NCBI RefSeq assembly: GCF_025398335.1
Contig: NZ_JAODOO010000006.1
Span: 124,001 to 188,000 of the forward strand
Length of the DNA stretch: 64,000 bases
Direction of reading: 5' to 3'
Source of the DNA: Clostridium sp. CX1
GTDB lineage: Bacteria; Bacillota; Clostridia; Clostridiales; Clostridiaceae
Shown here: piece by piece, positions 8,524 through 17,398 of the stretch
Layout of the letters: each line of letters begins with the position of its first letter
Numbering within the stretch: position 1 is the first letter of the stretch
Made by a program: the position numbers and the translations under genes
The notes under the pieces: model-generated
What the model was told of the DNA's origin: nothing
What the model saw: the letters and a program-made list of their open reading frames with translations, nothing else
Databases searched by the model: none

Positions 8524-10194
8524 TTATTTTTTAACACCAAACTTTTCATCTGCACCAAAGTCATAATACAAATCAGGATTTTCATTAAAACTCTCCAAAC
8601 TTGAGTGCTTGTCTATTAATTCTTTTGTTTCCTGTGACTTATTCTCTAAAAACTCTTCAAAATCCTCAAAGCTTGAATCTGCTTTTAGTGCTGCTAATTC
8701 TAAAAGAAATGCTGGTATCTTCTTAGCTGGAATGTCTCCATAAACTTCACCTATCTTTGCAATGCCTGCTCCAAGCTTTCCTCCAAAGGACACTGCATAG
8801 GCTGGAACAAGTCCATCTTCAGTACGCTTTCCTCTCCCACTAAGTCCAATCATTCCCTGCTGATGTTGACCACAGGAATTAGGACATCCTGATATAAATA
8901 ACTTTGGAAGTGCGCTTTTTATTCTTTCATCTACCCCACTAAATATGTCTCTTATAGCGGCAAGGAGATTTTGTGAAAGACAAAGACCTAAGGAACAAGT
9001 AGCATGTCCTATACAGGAAACCGAGTTATCTATGTTGTGTCCTGATGAGATATTTAAAGTCAAGTTTATTAGCTCCATTGCATCCTTCTCTTTTAAGTCT
9101 CTTATAATAAAGCCTTGTGTTGTTGTTAGTCTTATAGATACTCTGTATCCTAAAGTATCTAAGAATTGAAGGATTCTGTCTAAATCTTCTGCTGCTATAT
9201 TGCCACCCTGTGGATGAATATAGACTGAATAGTACCCAAGCTGCTTCTGTGCAAATAATGTGTTTTTATATTGCTGATTGCTTTCCATAGTTCTTTTTAC
9301 TTCTTCAACTGTCTGTATAGGCTCTTGGTCAATTCTTATGTCCTTTTCATCTATTTTAAAATCTAAATCTATCTCCTCTTTAACCTTTTGAAGCTGTGAG
9401 TTAAATAACTGAAGGAAGTTTTCTTCCCCTAGTCTATGCACAATGTATCTTATCCTAGCTTGATGCCTATTTGTCCTATCTCCTTCTTTCTCAAAGACTT
9501 CTTTCATAGCCTGTGCATAGTATAAAACATCCTTATCTTCTATGAAGTCTGCAAGTTTTAATGACATTCTAGGTCTTCCCCCAAAGCCACCTCCTCCATA
9601 TACTTCAAAACCCTTTACACCATTATTTATCTTTGCTATAAAACCTAAATCAGCCATTGTAGCATTTCCAGTGTCTTCTGGAGTATTTGAGAAAGCTATC
9701 TTGTACTTTCTTGGAAGCTGCAGGGCAGTTGGATCTTTCATAAGGTGGTTTATAACTCCCTTTACATAAGGCGTTACATCAAAGACCTCATCTATAGATA
9801 CCCCAGACAGTGGAGAACATCCTACATTTCTCACTGTATCCCCACAGGCCCCCTTTGTAGTTATACCAACCTTTATCACTTCCTTCATAATGCTATATAT
9901 GCTGTCTATCGGCAGTGCTTGAAATTGTATGTCTTGTCTAGTTGTAAAATGCATTCTTCTATATCCATATCTTTTAGATGCCTCACTTATGGACTTCAGC
10001 TGATCTAGTTCTATAACTCCTCCAGTAGCTCTCAACCTTACCATATAGGTACCTTTAACTCTTTGCTTGTAAACCCCCATTGCAACAATTCGTTTTCTGT
10101 ATTCAGAGACATCTAACTCATCTCTATCGCATAGTTCAGCACTTTCTTTAAATTCATCTATACTTTTTAAAATTTCATCTGTTATTTGTATCAT
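8524..10194 (-). CDS. Siroheme/[4Fe-4S] sulfite reductase (nitrite/sulfite reductase family)
   Basis: 556-residue protein of the NirA/SiR hemoprotein family that reduces sulfite to sulfide with six electrons from ferredoxin or a similar donor. The siroheme-[4Fe-4S] ligands are seen as C-x5-C (SCIGHATC, about residues 398-404) and C-x3-C (SGCPNSCGQHQ, about 440-450). The two parachute-like ferredoxin half-domains flank them (LRATGGVIELDQLKSI near the N-terminus, YYSVYIHPQGGNI in the middle). It is the first gene after the SAM-I riboswitch and the next genes make the sulfite, so assimilatory sulfite reduction is favoured over nitrite reduction. Confidence 0.88.
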   Translation of the reverse strand: MIQITDEILKSIDEFKESAELCDRDELDVSEYRKRIVAMGVYKQRVKGTYMVRLRATGGVIELDQLKSISEASKRYGYRRMHFTTRQDIQFQALPIDSIYSIMKEVIKVGITTKGACGDTVRNVGCSPLSGVSIDEVFDVTPYVKGVINHLMKDPTALQLPRKYKIAFSNTPEDTGNATMADLGFIAKINNGVKGFEVYGGGGFGGRPRMSLKLADFIEDKDVLYYAQAMKEVFEKEGDRTNRHQARIRYIVHRLGEENFLQLFNSQLQKVKEEIDLDFKIDEKDIRIDQEPIQTVEEVKRTMESNQQYKNTLFAQKQLGYYSVYIHPQGGNIAAEDLDRILQFLDTLGYRVSIRLTTTQGFIIRDLKEKDAMELINLTLNISSGHNIDNSVSCIGHATCSLGLCLSQNLLAAIRDIFSGVDERIKSALPKLFISGCPNSCGQHQQGMIGLSGRGKRTEDGLVPAYAVSFGGKLGAGIAKIGEVYGDIPAKKIPAFLLELAALKADSSFEDFEEFLENKSQETKELIDKHSSLESFNENPDLYYDFGADEKFGVKK

Positions 10195-10362
10195 GCTCTT
10201 TCTCCTTCTTTAATTTGTTAATTTATAGTTTTGCATTACTAAAGTTTTACTTTAACAAAGTCTAATAACTACACTTATACACGTAAAACAGGTTATAACA
10301 CCATATCCCCCCCCTATACAAACATTTAGTTTAAATATATAAGTTGATACTTACATAAACAT

Positions 10363-10407
10363 AAAAACTAAAGGCTGTTTTTCTTTAAAACAAGAAAAAC
10401 AGCCTTT
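10363..10407 (-). terminator. Intrinsic terminator of SAM riboswitch 1
   Basis: Sixteen-base perfect stem (10392-10407 with 10370-10385), loop of six, and a short U-tract after it on the minus strand. It lies between the SAM-I aptamer and the sulfite reductase start, as expected of a transcription-attenuating expression platform. Confidence 0.8.
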
Positions 10408-10450
10408 GATTTTAAGACAGAATTATATCTAACCTTAAAATAACCATTTT

Positions 10451-10560
10451 TCTTATCTGCCAGGATACTATATCCTGCAGGAATTGACACCGATACATTC
10501 AAATTTAAATGCCGGTTGTCGGGTTTCATAGGGCCAGTCCCTCCACCACTCTTGATAAGA
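10451..10560 (-). promoter_or_regulatory. SAM-I (S-box) riboswitch, sulfate assimilation operon
   Basis: On the minus strand the conserved S-box core is clear: TCTTATCAAGAG, GGTGGAGGGACTGGCCC, ATGAAACCC, CGACAACC and GGTGTCAATTCCTGCAG, closed by P1 (TCTTATC with GATAAGA). It is followed by an intrinsic terminator and then the sulfite reductase gene, so SAM should switch off the eight-kilobase sulfate assimilation operon. Confidence 0.95.
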
Positions 10561-10642
10561 GTATTAGGTATAACATTAAAACTATTAATTTTAAATTATT
10601 GTATACCTAATAATTGGCTTTGTCAATAAATTTGTAAATTAA

Positions 10643-11515
10643 CTATTGCAATTTTCCACCTTCAATTACAATGTCCTCTTTACTAGCTTCTCCATATGTG
10701 TTTTTTAATGTTTCATCATAAGCTTTGTGTACAAAATTCTCTTTACCTAGAGTTTCAAGTTCCTTATTAATCCACTCAAGAAGTTCTTTGTTTCCCTTAG
10801 AAACAGCAGGTGCTATTGTATCTTCTCCTCCGAATTTTGGTACTCCAACACTAAATCCAGGGTTCTTTTGTGCCCATGCAAGTACTTCCGTATTATCATT
10901 AGCTATAGCATCACCACGTTTGTCCTTTAAAGCTTCAAATATTTCTGAGTATTGATCATATTTAACTAATTCTACCTCTGGCATATTTTTTGTAAGATAA
11001 GTTTCAGCAGTTGTTCCTTTTGCAACAATTATCTTTTTCCCTTTTAATTGATCAACAGATGTAATTTTAGCGCTATCTGGTGATACTACTCCAAGAGAAA
11101 CCTTCATATAAGGATTTGCAAAATCAACCTTTTGCTTTCTCTCATCTGTAACAGTAAAGTTTGCCATAATTATATCTACTTTTTTAGATTGTAGGTATGC
11201 AACCCTGCTTGCTGCATCAACTAGTACAAATTCAACCTTTGACTCGTCTCCTAAAAGATCCTTTGCAAATCTTCTAGCAATATGAACGTCAAAGCCCTGA
11301 CTTTTACCATTTGAATCTACATAACCAAAAGGCGGCTTGTCGCTAAATACACCAATTTTAATAGTACCTCTTTTCTTTATTTCCTCAATAGAACTACCTG
11401 TTGTTTCCTTTTTGTTTTCCGTTGAAGCTGTCTTTGAAGCACTACAGCCTACTAAACCTCCTACTATAAATGTAGTCGCTAATAATGTTGTTAAGATTTT
11501 TTTTACATTTTTCAT
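10643..11515 (-). CDS. Cysteine/cystine-binding lipoprotein (CjaA-like)
   Basis: 290-residue periplasmic-binding-protein family lipoprotein with signal peptide and lipobox LVGCSASK (Cys24). The mature part (IGVFSDKPPFGYVDSNGK, GFDVHIARRFAKDLLGDE, KVDIIMANFTVTDERK, VIEGGK at the end) closely follows CjaA, the cysteine receptor of Campylobacter. It would deliver cysteine or cystine to the two permeases upstream. It is the last gene of a four-gene operon preceded by a T-box with a TGC codon in the likely specifier position, which independently supports cysteine. Polar amino acid importer is certain; the ligand is inferred. Confidence 0.85.
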   Translation of the reverse strand: MKNVKKILTTLLATTFIVGGLVGCSASKTASTENKKETTGSSIEEIKKRGTIKIGVFSDKPPFGYVDSNGKSQGFDVHIARRFAKDLLGDESKVEFVLVDAASRVAYLQSKKVDIIMANFTVTDERKQKVDFANPYMKVSLGVVSPDSAKITSVDQLKGKKIIVAKGTTAETYLTKNMPEVELVKYDQYSEIFEALKDKRGDAIANDNTEVLAWAQKNPGFSVGVPKFGGEDTIAPAVSKGNKELLEWINKELETLGKENFVHKAYDETLKNTYGEASKEDIVIEGGKLQ

Positions 11516-11541
11516 TATAATCTTCCTTTCCTTCGTAAAAT

Positions 11542-12285
11542 TTAATATTGAAATACATTTAAAAATTGTTTAGCACGCTCTGTTTTTGGATTAGTAAAAA
11601 ACTCTTGCGGTTCAGATATTTCACATATCTTGCCTCCATCAATAAAGACTATTTTGTCAGCAACAGCCTGTGCAAAACTCATCTCATGAGTTACAATTAT
11701 CATTGTCATTCCTTGTTTTGCAAGGTCTAGCATAACCTCTAAAACTTCTCTTACCATCTCTGGATCAAGAGATGCTGTTACTTCATCAAAGAGCATTATT
11801 TCAGGATTCATACATAGGGCTCTTACTATTGCTATTCTTTGCTTTTGCCCACCAGAAAGTTCCCTTGGATAAGAATTCTTACGGTCAAGTAAACCAACTC
11901 TTTCTAACAGTTTTTCTGCTTGTGTCATTATCTCATCCATAGGCCTTTTCTGAACTTTCATTGGCCCTAAAAGTATGTTTTGAATAACAGTCATATGAGG
12001 AAAAAGGTCATAGCTTTGAAATACCATTCCAATTTTTTGACGAACTTCTTGCCAATTAACATTTTTATCCGTAAGACTTTTCCCGGAAAATTCAATACTG
12101 CCTCCTTGAATACTTTCAAGGCCGTTAAGACATCTAAGCAGAGTGCTTTTGCCACAACCTGATGGTCCTAAAACAACTACAACTTCGCCTTTATGTACAT
12201 TAAGATCAATACCTCTTAATATCTCCTTTTGTGCATATTCTTTATGTAAATTCTTTATTTCAAGTAATACCTCATTATTTTTCAT
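11542..12285 (-). CDS. Amino-acid ABC importer ATPase (probable cystine importer)
   Basis: 247-residue ABC ATPase of the polar amino acid uptake family (GlnQ/TcyC-like). Walker A GPSGCGKST, Q-loop VFQSYDLFPHMTV, signature LSGGQKQR and Walker B IMLFDEVTASLD are intact; the D-loop and H-loop VTHEMSFA follow. Note Val in place of Pro after the catalytic Glu (DEVTASLD rather than DEPTSALD), which is seen in some members. It sits between the permease pair and the binding protein, so it powers the same importer, probably for cysteine/cystine. Confidence 0.88.
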   Translation of the reverse strand: MKNNEVLLEIKNLHKEYAQKEILRGIDLNVHKGEVVVVLGPSGCGKSTLLRCLNGLESIQGGSIEFSGKSLTDKNVNWQEVRQKIGMVFQSYDLFPHMTVIQNILLGPMKVQKRPMDEIMTQAEKLLERVGLLDRKNSYPRELSGGQKQRIAIVRALCMNPEIMLFDEVTASLDPEMVREVLEVMLDLAKQGMTMIIVTHEMSFAQAVADKIVFIDGGKICEISEPQEFFTNPKTERAKQFLNVFQY

Positions 12286-12303
12286 ATAAATTACACTGCC
12301 TCC

Positions 12304-12984
12304 TTAACTGTTCCATTTAGCTTCTAATGTCTTTGATAGCCTTGATAAAGGATAACAAATTATAAAGTATAGTATGAATATAACTCCGTAAACCCAGAAA
12401 GATGCTGCAGGTACTTCTAAGCGGGAAAGCTCTATAATCTGCTGGCCTATCTTTACAACATCTATAACTCCTATCAAAACTACTAGTGATGTAGTCTTAA
12501 CCATTCTTGTAGCTAGATTTATGGCACCTGGAAGCATTCTTCTTATAGCCTGTGGTATAAGAATATACCTGTAAAGTCCCCAAAAGTTAAGTCCAATGGC
12601 CTTTCCTGACTCGATCTGGTGTTTCGGTAAAGATTCTAGGGCACCTCTTACAATATCCCCCATCTCTGCTGCCCCCCAAAGACTAAATACTATAATAGAG
12701 GCTGCTTCTCCACTTAACTGTATGTTCAATGCAGTAGTAGCTCCAAAGTACACAATAAACAGCCAAACAAGAACTGGTATTATTCTAAACAATTCAAGAT
12801 ATATACGACTTATAACACCTACAACTTTTGATTTTGATGTTCTAATAATGCCGAATACTATACCAAGTAAAGATCCTATAAAAATTGATATAAAGGCAAT
12901 TCCAATAGTGACCAATAAACCATCAAATAATAAACGTTGAATATTCATTCCATCAAAAATCACCTTAATGCCCAAATTCTGCAT
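12304..12984 (-). CDS. Amino-acid ABC importer permease 2
   Basis: 226-residue HisM/GlnP-type inner-membrane permease with about five helices; the EAA motif region reads ALESLPKHQIESGKAIGLN followed by YILIPQAIRR. The ATG at 12984 follows GGAAGG and overlaps the end of permease 1 by 20 bases, indicating coupled translation. Together with permease 1 it should form a heterodimeric channel for the CjaA-like binding protein. Confidence 0.87.
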   Translation of the reverse strand: MQNLGIKVIFDGMNIQRLLFDGLLVTIGIAFISIFIGSLLGIVFGIIRTSKSKVVGVISRIYLELFRIIPVLVWLFIVYFGATTALNIQLSGEAASIIVFSLWGAAEMGDIVRGALESLPKHQIESGKAIGLNFWGLYRYILIPQAIRRMLPGAINLATRMVKTTSLVVLIGVIDVVKIGQQIIELSRLEVPAASFWVYGVIFILYFIICYPLSRLSKTLEAKWNS

Positions 12985-13630
12985 AACGCACCTTCCTTTC
13001 TATCCAAGTAAGAAGGAGTGATAAAGGTAAAATTATAATCAAATAGGAAACTACTAGCATTAGTAAAGATTCAAAGGTTTGATAATACATTCCTATTAAG
13101 TCTTTTGTTACATTCATTAAATCTAAAATTGATATTGCACCTAAAATGGAAGTTTCTTTTAGTAAAAAAATGCAATTAGCACTTAAAGATGGTATGCTTA
13201 CTGAAAATGCCTGAGGCAGTATTACATATCTAGCCAGTTGAAACTTAGAAAGTCCAAGACTTAGACCAGACTCGATTTGAATTTTGCCAACAGCTTCAAT
13301 ACCACTTCTAAAGGCTTCGGACATATAACTTCCTCCTAAAAAGGATAGGCCGATTATAGCACAAGTATTTTCACTCATTTTTATACCTAGCTTAGTAAAT
13401 CCATAGTATAAAAAGAATAACTGTATCAAAAGTGGAGTATTACGAGAAAGTTCAATATAGGCTTGTACTAGTGTCTGTAAGCCTTTTATTTTGTAATACT
13501 GTACTACGCTGCATATAAGACCAAGTATTATGGAAGCTAGTATTCCCCAAAATGCAAGCCTTAAAGTAAGTACAGCAGCTTTTTGATATAAAGGTAAATT
13601 ATCAACAATAAATTGCCAATTTATACTCAT
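12965..13630 (-). CDS. Amino-acid ABC importer permease 1
   Basis: 221-residue HisM/GlnP-type permease, first gene after the Cys-type T-box. The EAA region reads SGIEAVGKIQIESGLSLGLS then RYVILPQAFS. The frame could open at a GTG (13642), but GAGGTG is better placed for the ATG at 13630, which starts MSINWQFI. Five predicted helices, normal length for the family. It forms the channel of the probable cystine importer with permease 2. Confidence 0.87.
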   Translation of the reverse strand: MSINWQFIVDNLPLYQKAAVLTLRLAFWGILASIILGLICSVVQYYKIKGLQTLVQAYIELSRNTPLLIQLFFLYYGFTKLGIKMSENTCAIIGLSFLGGSYMSEAFRSGIEAVGKIQIESGLSLGLSKFQLARYVILPQAFSVSIPSLSANCIFLLKETSILGAISILDLMNVTKDLIGMYYQTFESLLMLVVSYLIIILPLSLLLTWIERKVRYAEFGH

Positions 13631-13919
13631 AAATTTAATCACCTCTTTTTTCTTCTGTACAAGGTTCTAGCCCCTTGTCATGTTTATATTTACATATAGT
13701 GCATATATCTAGTGGAATCTATATTTTACTACCCTTTAATCTGGAATATAGACATTTTCAACTATTTCACTTTAACACATTAATTTCTTAAAGTTTCGCA
13801 ATTGTACAGTATTGAAGCAATAACACTATAATTCTATGTAAGATTATACAAATCACAACATATACAGATTTAAATGATATAGTATAGTTTAACCCCATCT
13901 AATTCAAGTTTTTCTTTAT

Positions 13920-14200
13920 AAAACAAAAAACCCCTGCCTCTATTACAGAGGCAGAAGTATACTTCCGCGGTTCCACTCTGTTTATTATGTGCAAATACAT
14001 CTACGAAACACATAACAACTCATTCTTTCGGTACAGTCATACCTCAACGCTTTAACGGGCGTACCCGCTGAAGTCTACTAAACTTCGATTCAGTGCTCAA
14101 GGATGCACTTCCATTACCCTCTGTCCAAAATCCCTCACACCCTAGGGGATTTCTCTCTGAGAACTTCCTGTAATTTACTCTTCCTATCATTGCAATTCTT
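13920..14200 (-). promoter_or_regulatory. T-box leader, probable Cys specifier, for the amino-acid importer
   Basis: The minus strand has a complete T-box leader: Stem I base with AGAGTAAATT and AGAGAG (about 14200-14145), the T-box sequence AGAGTGGAACCGCGG (about 13980-13966) and a terminator CTGCCTC/GAGGCAG (13954-13934) followed by six T (13930-13925). The likely specifier lies in GGAAGTGCATCC; read as TGC (14107-14105) followed by A it codes for cysteine. Uncharged tRNA-Cys would then allow read-through into the importer genes. The codon assignment comes from eye alignment, and GTG or GCA in neighbouring registers are less likely alternatives. Confidence 0.88.
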
Positions 14201-14320
14201 AGTATTTTACTACGATATCTGTATTATAATACGTAAATTTAAAATAGTCAATATATTATTATAACTTTTATATGATTTTTTCTATAAGTTATTTTTTAAC
14301 TTTGTAAGTGAAAGCATCTT

Positions 14321-15763
14321 CTAGCTTCTTAATAACTTAACTACCTCTCCAATAATCTTAAATCCCTTTTCTATTTCCTCCATATCTACTCTAGAGAAGC
14401 CAAGCCTTAAGGTATCATCCCCTCTGCCGTCTATATAAAAAATATCTCCTGGAGTAAAAATCACTCCTCTTTCACAACAATTTTCTAAAACCTTTCTCGC
14501 TTCTACCCCTTCTAACTTTATAAAAATATGGAGGCCACCTTCCCCCATTATCTCTTTACAGGGAATGTATTTTTTAGCACACTCTAAAGCAAACTCATAT
14601 TTTTCCTTATAAACCTTTCTTGCCTTTTTAATATACTTTTCAAAATTACCACCTTGAAGATATTCACAGAAAATTGCCTGATCCAAGAAAGAAGTGTGGA
14701 TGTTTCTGCTTCTCTTTATACTTTCTAGATAGTCTATAAGTTTTTTATCAGCTAAAATCCACCCTACTCTTATACCAGGAAACAATATCTTAGAAAAACT
14801 GCCTATATATACTACACTGTTTCCCTTTCCACTGAGAGCTGCTATAGGAGATACATGAGTCCCTGAGTATCTCAGTTCTTCGTTAAAACCATCTTCAATT
14901 ATAGGTATATTATGTGATTTTAGTATTCTATAAAGTTCTACTCTCTTCTCTGCCGACATTACAAGGGCTGTGGGATTATGATAAGATGGAATAAAATAAG
15001 ACAACTTAAATTCTTCCTTTGTTAACTCTTCCTTTAATTTATCTAAATCTATACCATCCCTACTCAAATCTATTCCCTTAATCTTTAACCCATGAAGTCT
15101 CATAATCTTGATGGCTGTATTATGGGTTGGATTTTCACAAATTATGCTATCTCCTTTTTCTGTAAGACAGGATAGTACCAAATCAAATCCCTCTGTAAAG
15201 CCATTGGTTATAAGTAAATCCTTTCCATCTATCTGTATTCCTTTATTCTTCATATACTTCAATAAATACTGAATTAAAGGTCTATATCCTTTTGCATATC
15301 CATAATTTAATATTTTATCTCCCTCAATGGAAACTCTATTTAAAAATGCCCTTTTAAACTCATCCACATCAAAAAGCCTCTCGTCTGGTGCTATACTTTT
15401 GAAGGATATCATGCCTTTTTTCCATTCAACCTCATGTTTTACAATATCTAAGCTTTCTGCATTTTTGCCGTAATCATTTATCCTGGTGTTCCAATCTATA
15501 TTCCATTCTTCCTCAAAACTTATATTTATGTCTGATACAAAAGCACCAGTTCCCTTTTTCATATATATAAATCCCTCATCTTGAAGAAACTCATAAGCAT
15601 ATACAACTGTATTTCTACTAACATTTAAAATTGAGGATAGTTCTCTCGTAGAAGGGAGCTTTTCATTTTGCCTCAGCATACCACTTAAAATCATATCTTT
15701 TATATAATCTTTAATTTGAATATAAACCGGTGTATCCTTGCCTAGTTTCATATCTAAAAACAT
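14321..15763 (-). CDS. MocR/PdxR-type GntR transcription regulator with aminotransferase-like domain
   Basis: 480-residue regulator: N-terminal GntR winged helix (about 1-75; LPSTRELSSILNVSRNTV is the recognition helix region) joined to a class I aminotransferase-like domain that binds PLP. The PLP lysine is in GSFSKILFPGIRVGW and the cofactor-binding NPTHNTA, SYHNPTA and EDGFNEELR segments are present. MocR proteins control PLP synthesis, GABA use, taurine or other amino-acid genes, usually from a divergent promoter. Here it lies alone between two sulfur amino-acid importer operons, all on the same strand, so its target is not obvious; one of these operons is a possibility. Confidence 0.88.
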   Translation of the reverse strand: MFLDMKLGKDTPVYIQIKDYIKDMILSGMLRQNEKLPSTRELSSILNVSRNTVVYAYEFLQDEGFIYMKKGTGAFVSDINISFEEEWNIDWNTRINDYGKNAESLDIVKHEVEWKKGMISFKSIAPDERLFDVDEFKRAFLNRVSIEGDKILNYGYAKGYRPLIQYLLKYMKNKGIQIDGKDLLITNGFTEGFDLVLSCLTEKGDSIICENPTHNTAIKIMRLHGLKIKGIDLSRDGIDLDKLKEELTKEEFKLSYFIPSYHNPTALVMSAEKRVELYRILKSHNIPIIEDGFNEELRYSGTHVSPIAALSGKGNSVVYIGSFSKILFPGIRVGWILADKKLIDYLESIKRSRNIHTSFLDQAIFCEYLQGGNFEKYIKKARKVYKEKYEFALECAKKYIPCKEIMGEGGLHIFIKLEGVEARKVLENCCERGVIFTPGDIFYIDGRGDDTLRLGFSRVDMEEIEKGFKIIGEVVKLLRS

Positions 15764-15819
15764 ACTATACCTTCACCTCAACTATATTTTACTATAGAGA
15801 GTTCTTCTATGAAATGAAA

Positions 15820-15860
15820 ATAACTATATAAATTCTAACATTAAGAATTTATATAGTTAT
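15820..15860 (-). terminator. Terminator after metQ
   Basis: Seventeen-base near-perfect stem (15844-15860 with 15820-15836), AT-rich, with T-rich sequence on both sides. It separates the metNIQ operon from the MocR-type gene. Confidence 0.7.
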
Positions 15861-15879
15861 TTTATATGTTAAAACTTAT

Positions 15880-16701
15880 TTAAAATGCTGGTATTATGCT
15901 GCCCTTGTATTTTTCTTCAATAAATTTCTTAACCTCTGGAGAATTAAGTGCCTTAGATAAAGCCTGGATATATGGCTTACTTTTGTCATCTTGCTTAACA
16001 GCAAGCACATTTGCATAAGGTGAATCTTTAGATTCTATAGCTATTGCATCTTTTAATGGATTTAATCCAGCTTCTATAGCATAGTTAGTGTTTATAACAG
16101 CTGCTTCTACATCTCCTAGTACTCTTGGAAGTTGAGGTGCTTCCATTTCAGTAACTTTTATATTCTTCTTATTTTCAGTAATATCCTGTTTGGATATAAG
16201 TTCTCCAGCTTTTAACTTTATAAGTCCTTCTTTCTCCAATAACCTTAAAGCTCTTGCTCCATTAGTAGGATCGTTTGGAATAGCAATTTCTGCTCCCTCT
16301 TTAATTTGATCTAGTTTTGTAATCTTCTTTGAATATACACCCATTGGCTCTATGTGCACTTTAGCTGTATAGTCTAGCTTGGTCTTTTTTTCTTCATTAA
16401 ATTTACTTAGATATGGAACGTGCTGAAAGAAGTTTGCATCTAATTCTCCTTCATCCAATGATGTGTTTGGCGTTACGTAATCTGTGAATTCAACTATTTG
16501 AAGGTCGTATCCTTCCTTTTGAAGTATTGGTTTTACTTGCTCTAGTATCTCCTTATGGGGTACAGGTGTTGCCCCTATCTTTATTACCTTCTTATCATCG
16601 CTATTTGAAGCAGTTGTCGCTGTCTGTTTTGCTCCGCATCCTGATAACCCCAAAACAAGTATTCCTGATAAAACTATTGATAAAATCTTTCCTTTTTTCA
16701 T
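15880..16701 (-). CDS. metQ: Methionine-binding lipoprotein MetQ
   Basis: 273-residue NlpA/MetQ lipoprotein; signal peptide with lipobox LSGCGAK (Cys22). The mature part has the family hallmarks KIGATPVPHKEIL, ANFFQHVPYL, AIPNDPTNGARALRLLE and NTNYAIEAGL. It captures D- or L-methionine outside the membrane for MetNI. Last gene of metN-metI-metQ, order as in other Firmicutes, under a SAM-I riboswitch. Confidence 0.95.
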   Translation of the reverse strand: MKKGKILSIVLSGILVLGLSGCGAKQTATTASNSDDKKVIKIGATPVPHKEILEQVKPILQKEGYDLQIVEFTDYVTPNTSLDEGELDANFFQHVPYLSKFNEEKKTKLDYTAKVHIEPMGVYSKKITKLDQIKEGAEIAIPNDPTNGARALRLLEKEGLIKLKAGELISKQDITENKKNIKVTEMEAPQLPRVLGDVEAAVINTNYAIEAGLNPLKDAIAIESKDSPYANVLAVKQDDKSKPYIQALSKALNSPEVKKFIEEKYKGSIIPAF

Positions 16702-16750
16702 ATTAAATTCCTCCTAATTTTTATTAATAATATTAAAATATAATTTATAA

Positions 16751-17398
16751 TTATTTACTAAGCTTCTTATAGATAAAATCTCCCATGCTCTGGAAAAGCT
16801 GCACAATCACAATGAGAATAACAACGGTATAAATCATCACATCTGTTTGGAATCTATAATATCCATATTTAATAGCTACATCTCCTAGTCCACCACCACC
16901 GATGGCACCAGCCATAGCGGAATATCCCACTACACTAATAACTGTTAAAGTAACTCCAAGTATTATTGATGGAATGGCCTCTTTAAGAATAACTTTAAAA
17001 ATTATCTGCCAATTACTTGCTCCAAAAGACCTTGCAGCTTCAATTACTCCCGGATCTACTTCTTTCATAGCTGATTCTATTATTCTTGCTGCAAAAGGTG
17101 CAGCTGCTATAGTTAAGGGTACAATAGCTGCTGTAGTTCCTATGGTTTTTCCAACTACTAACTTGGTAAATGGGAATATAGCTATCATCAGTATTATAAA
17201 GGGGAAGGATCTTAGGATATTTATTATAAAATCTAAGCCTTTATAGACAACCTTATTTGGTTTTAACCCCTTTTCACTTGTAATAACGAGTATAATTGCA
17301 GGTATAAATCCTATAGCAACTGCTAAGATGGTAGAAACCATAACCATGTATAAAGTTTGCCCTAAGGCAGTCATTAGAACCTCTCTAAGCATTTTCAA
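16751..17398 (-). CDS. metI: Methionine ABC importer permease MetI
   Basis: 215-residue permease with five helices and the EAA loop EAARSFGASNWQIIFKVILKEA (in part). The early LREVLMTALGQTLYMV segment and the RSFPFIILM and GAIGGGGLGDVAIKYGY segments are typical of MetI. It overlaps the end of metN by 14 bases, so the two are translationally coupled. Confidence 0.95.
   Translation of the reverse strand: MKMLREVLMTALGQTLYMVMVSTILAVAIGFIPAIILVITSEKGLKPNKVVYKGLDFIINILRSFPFIILMIAIFPFTKLVVGKTIGTTAAIVPLTIAAAPFAARIIESAMKEVDPGVIEAARSFGASNWQIIFKVILKEAIPSIILGVTLTVISVVGYSAMAGAIGGGGLGDVAIKYGYYRFQTDVMIYTVVILIVIVQLFQSMGDFIYKKLSK

Noticed and set aside
9745-10008. Plus-strand ORF inside the sulfite reductase gene
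   Set aside because: It is antisense to a strongly conserved gene and has no ribosome site.
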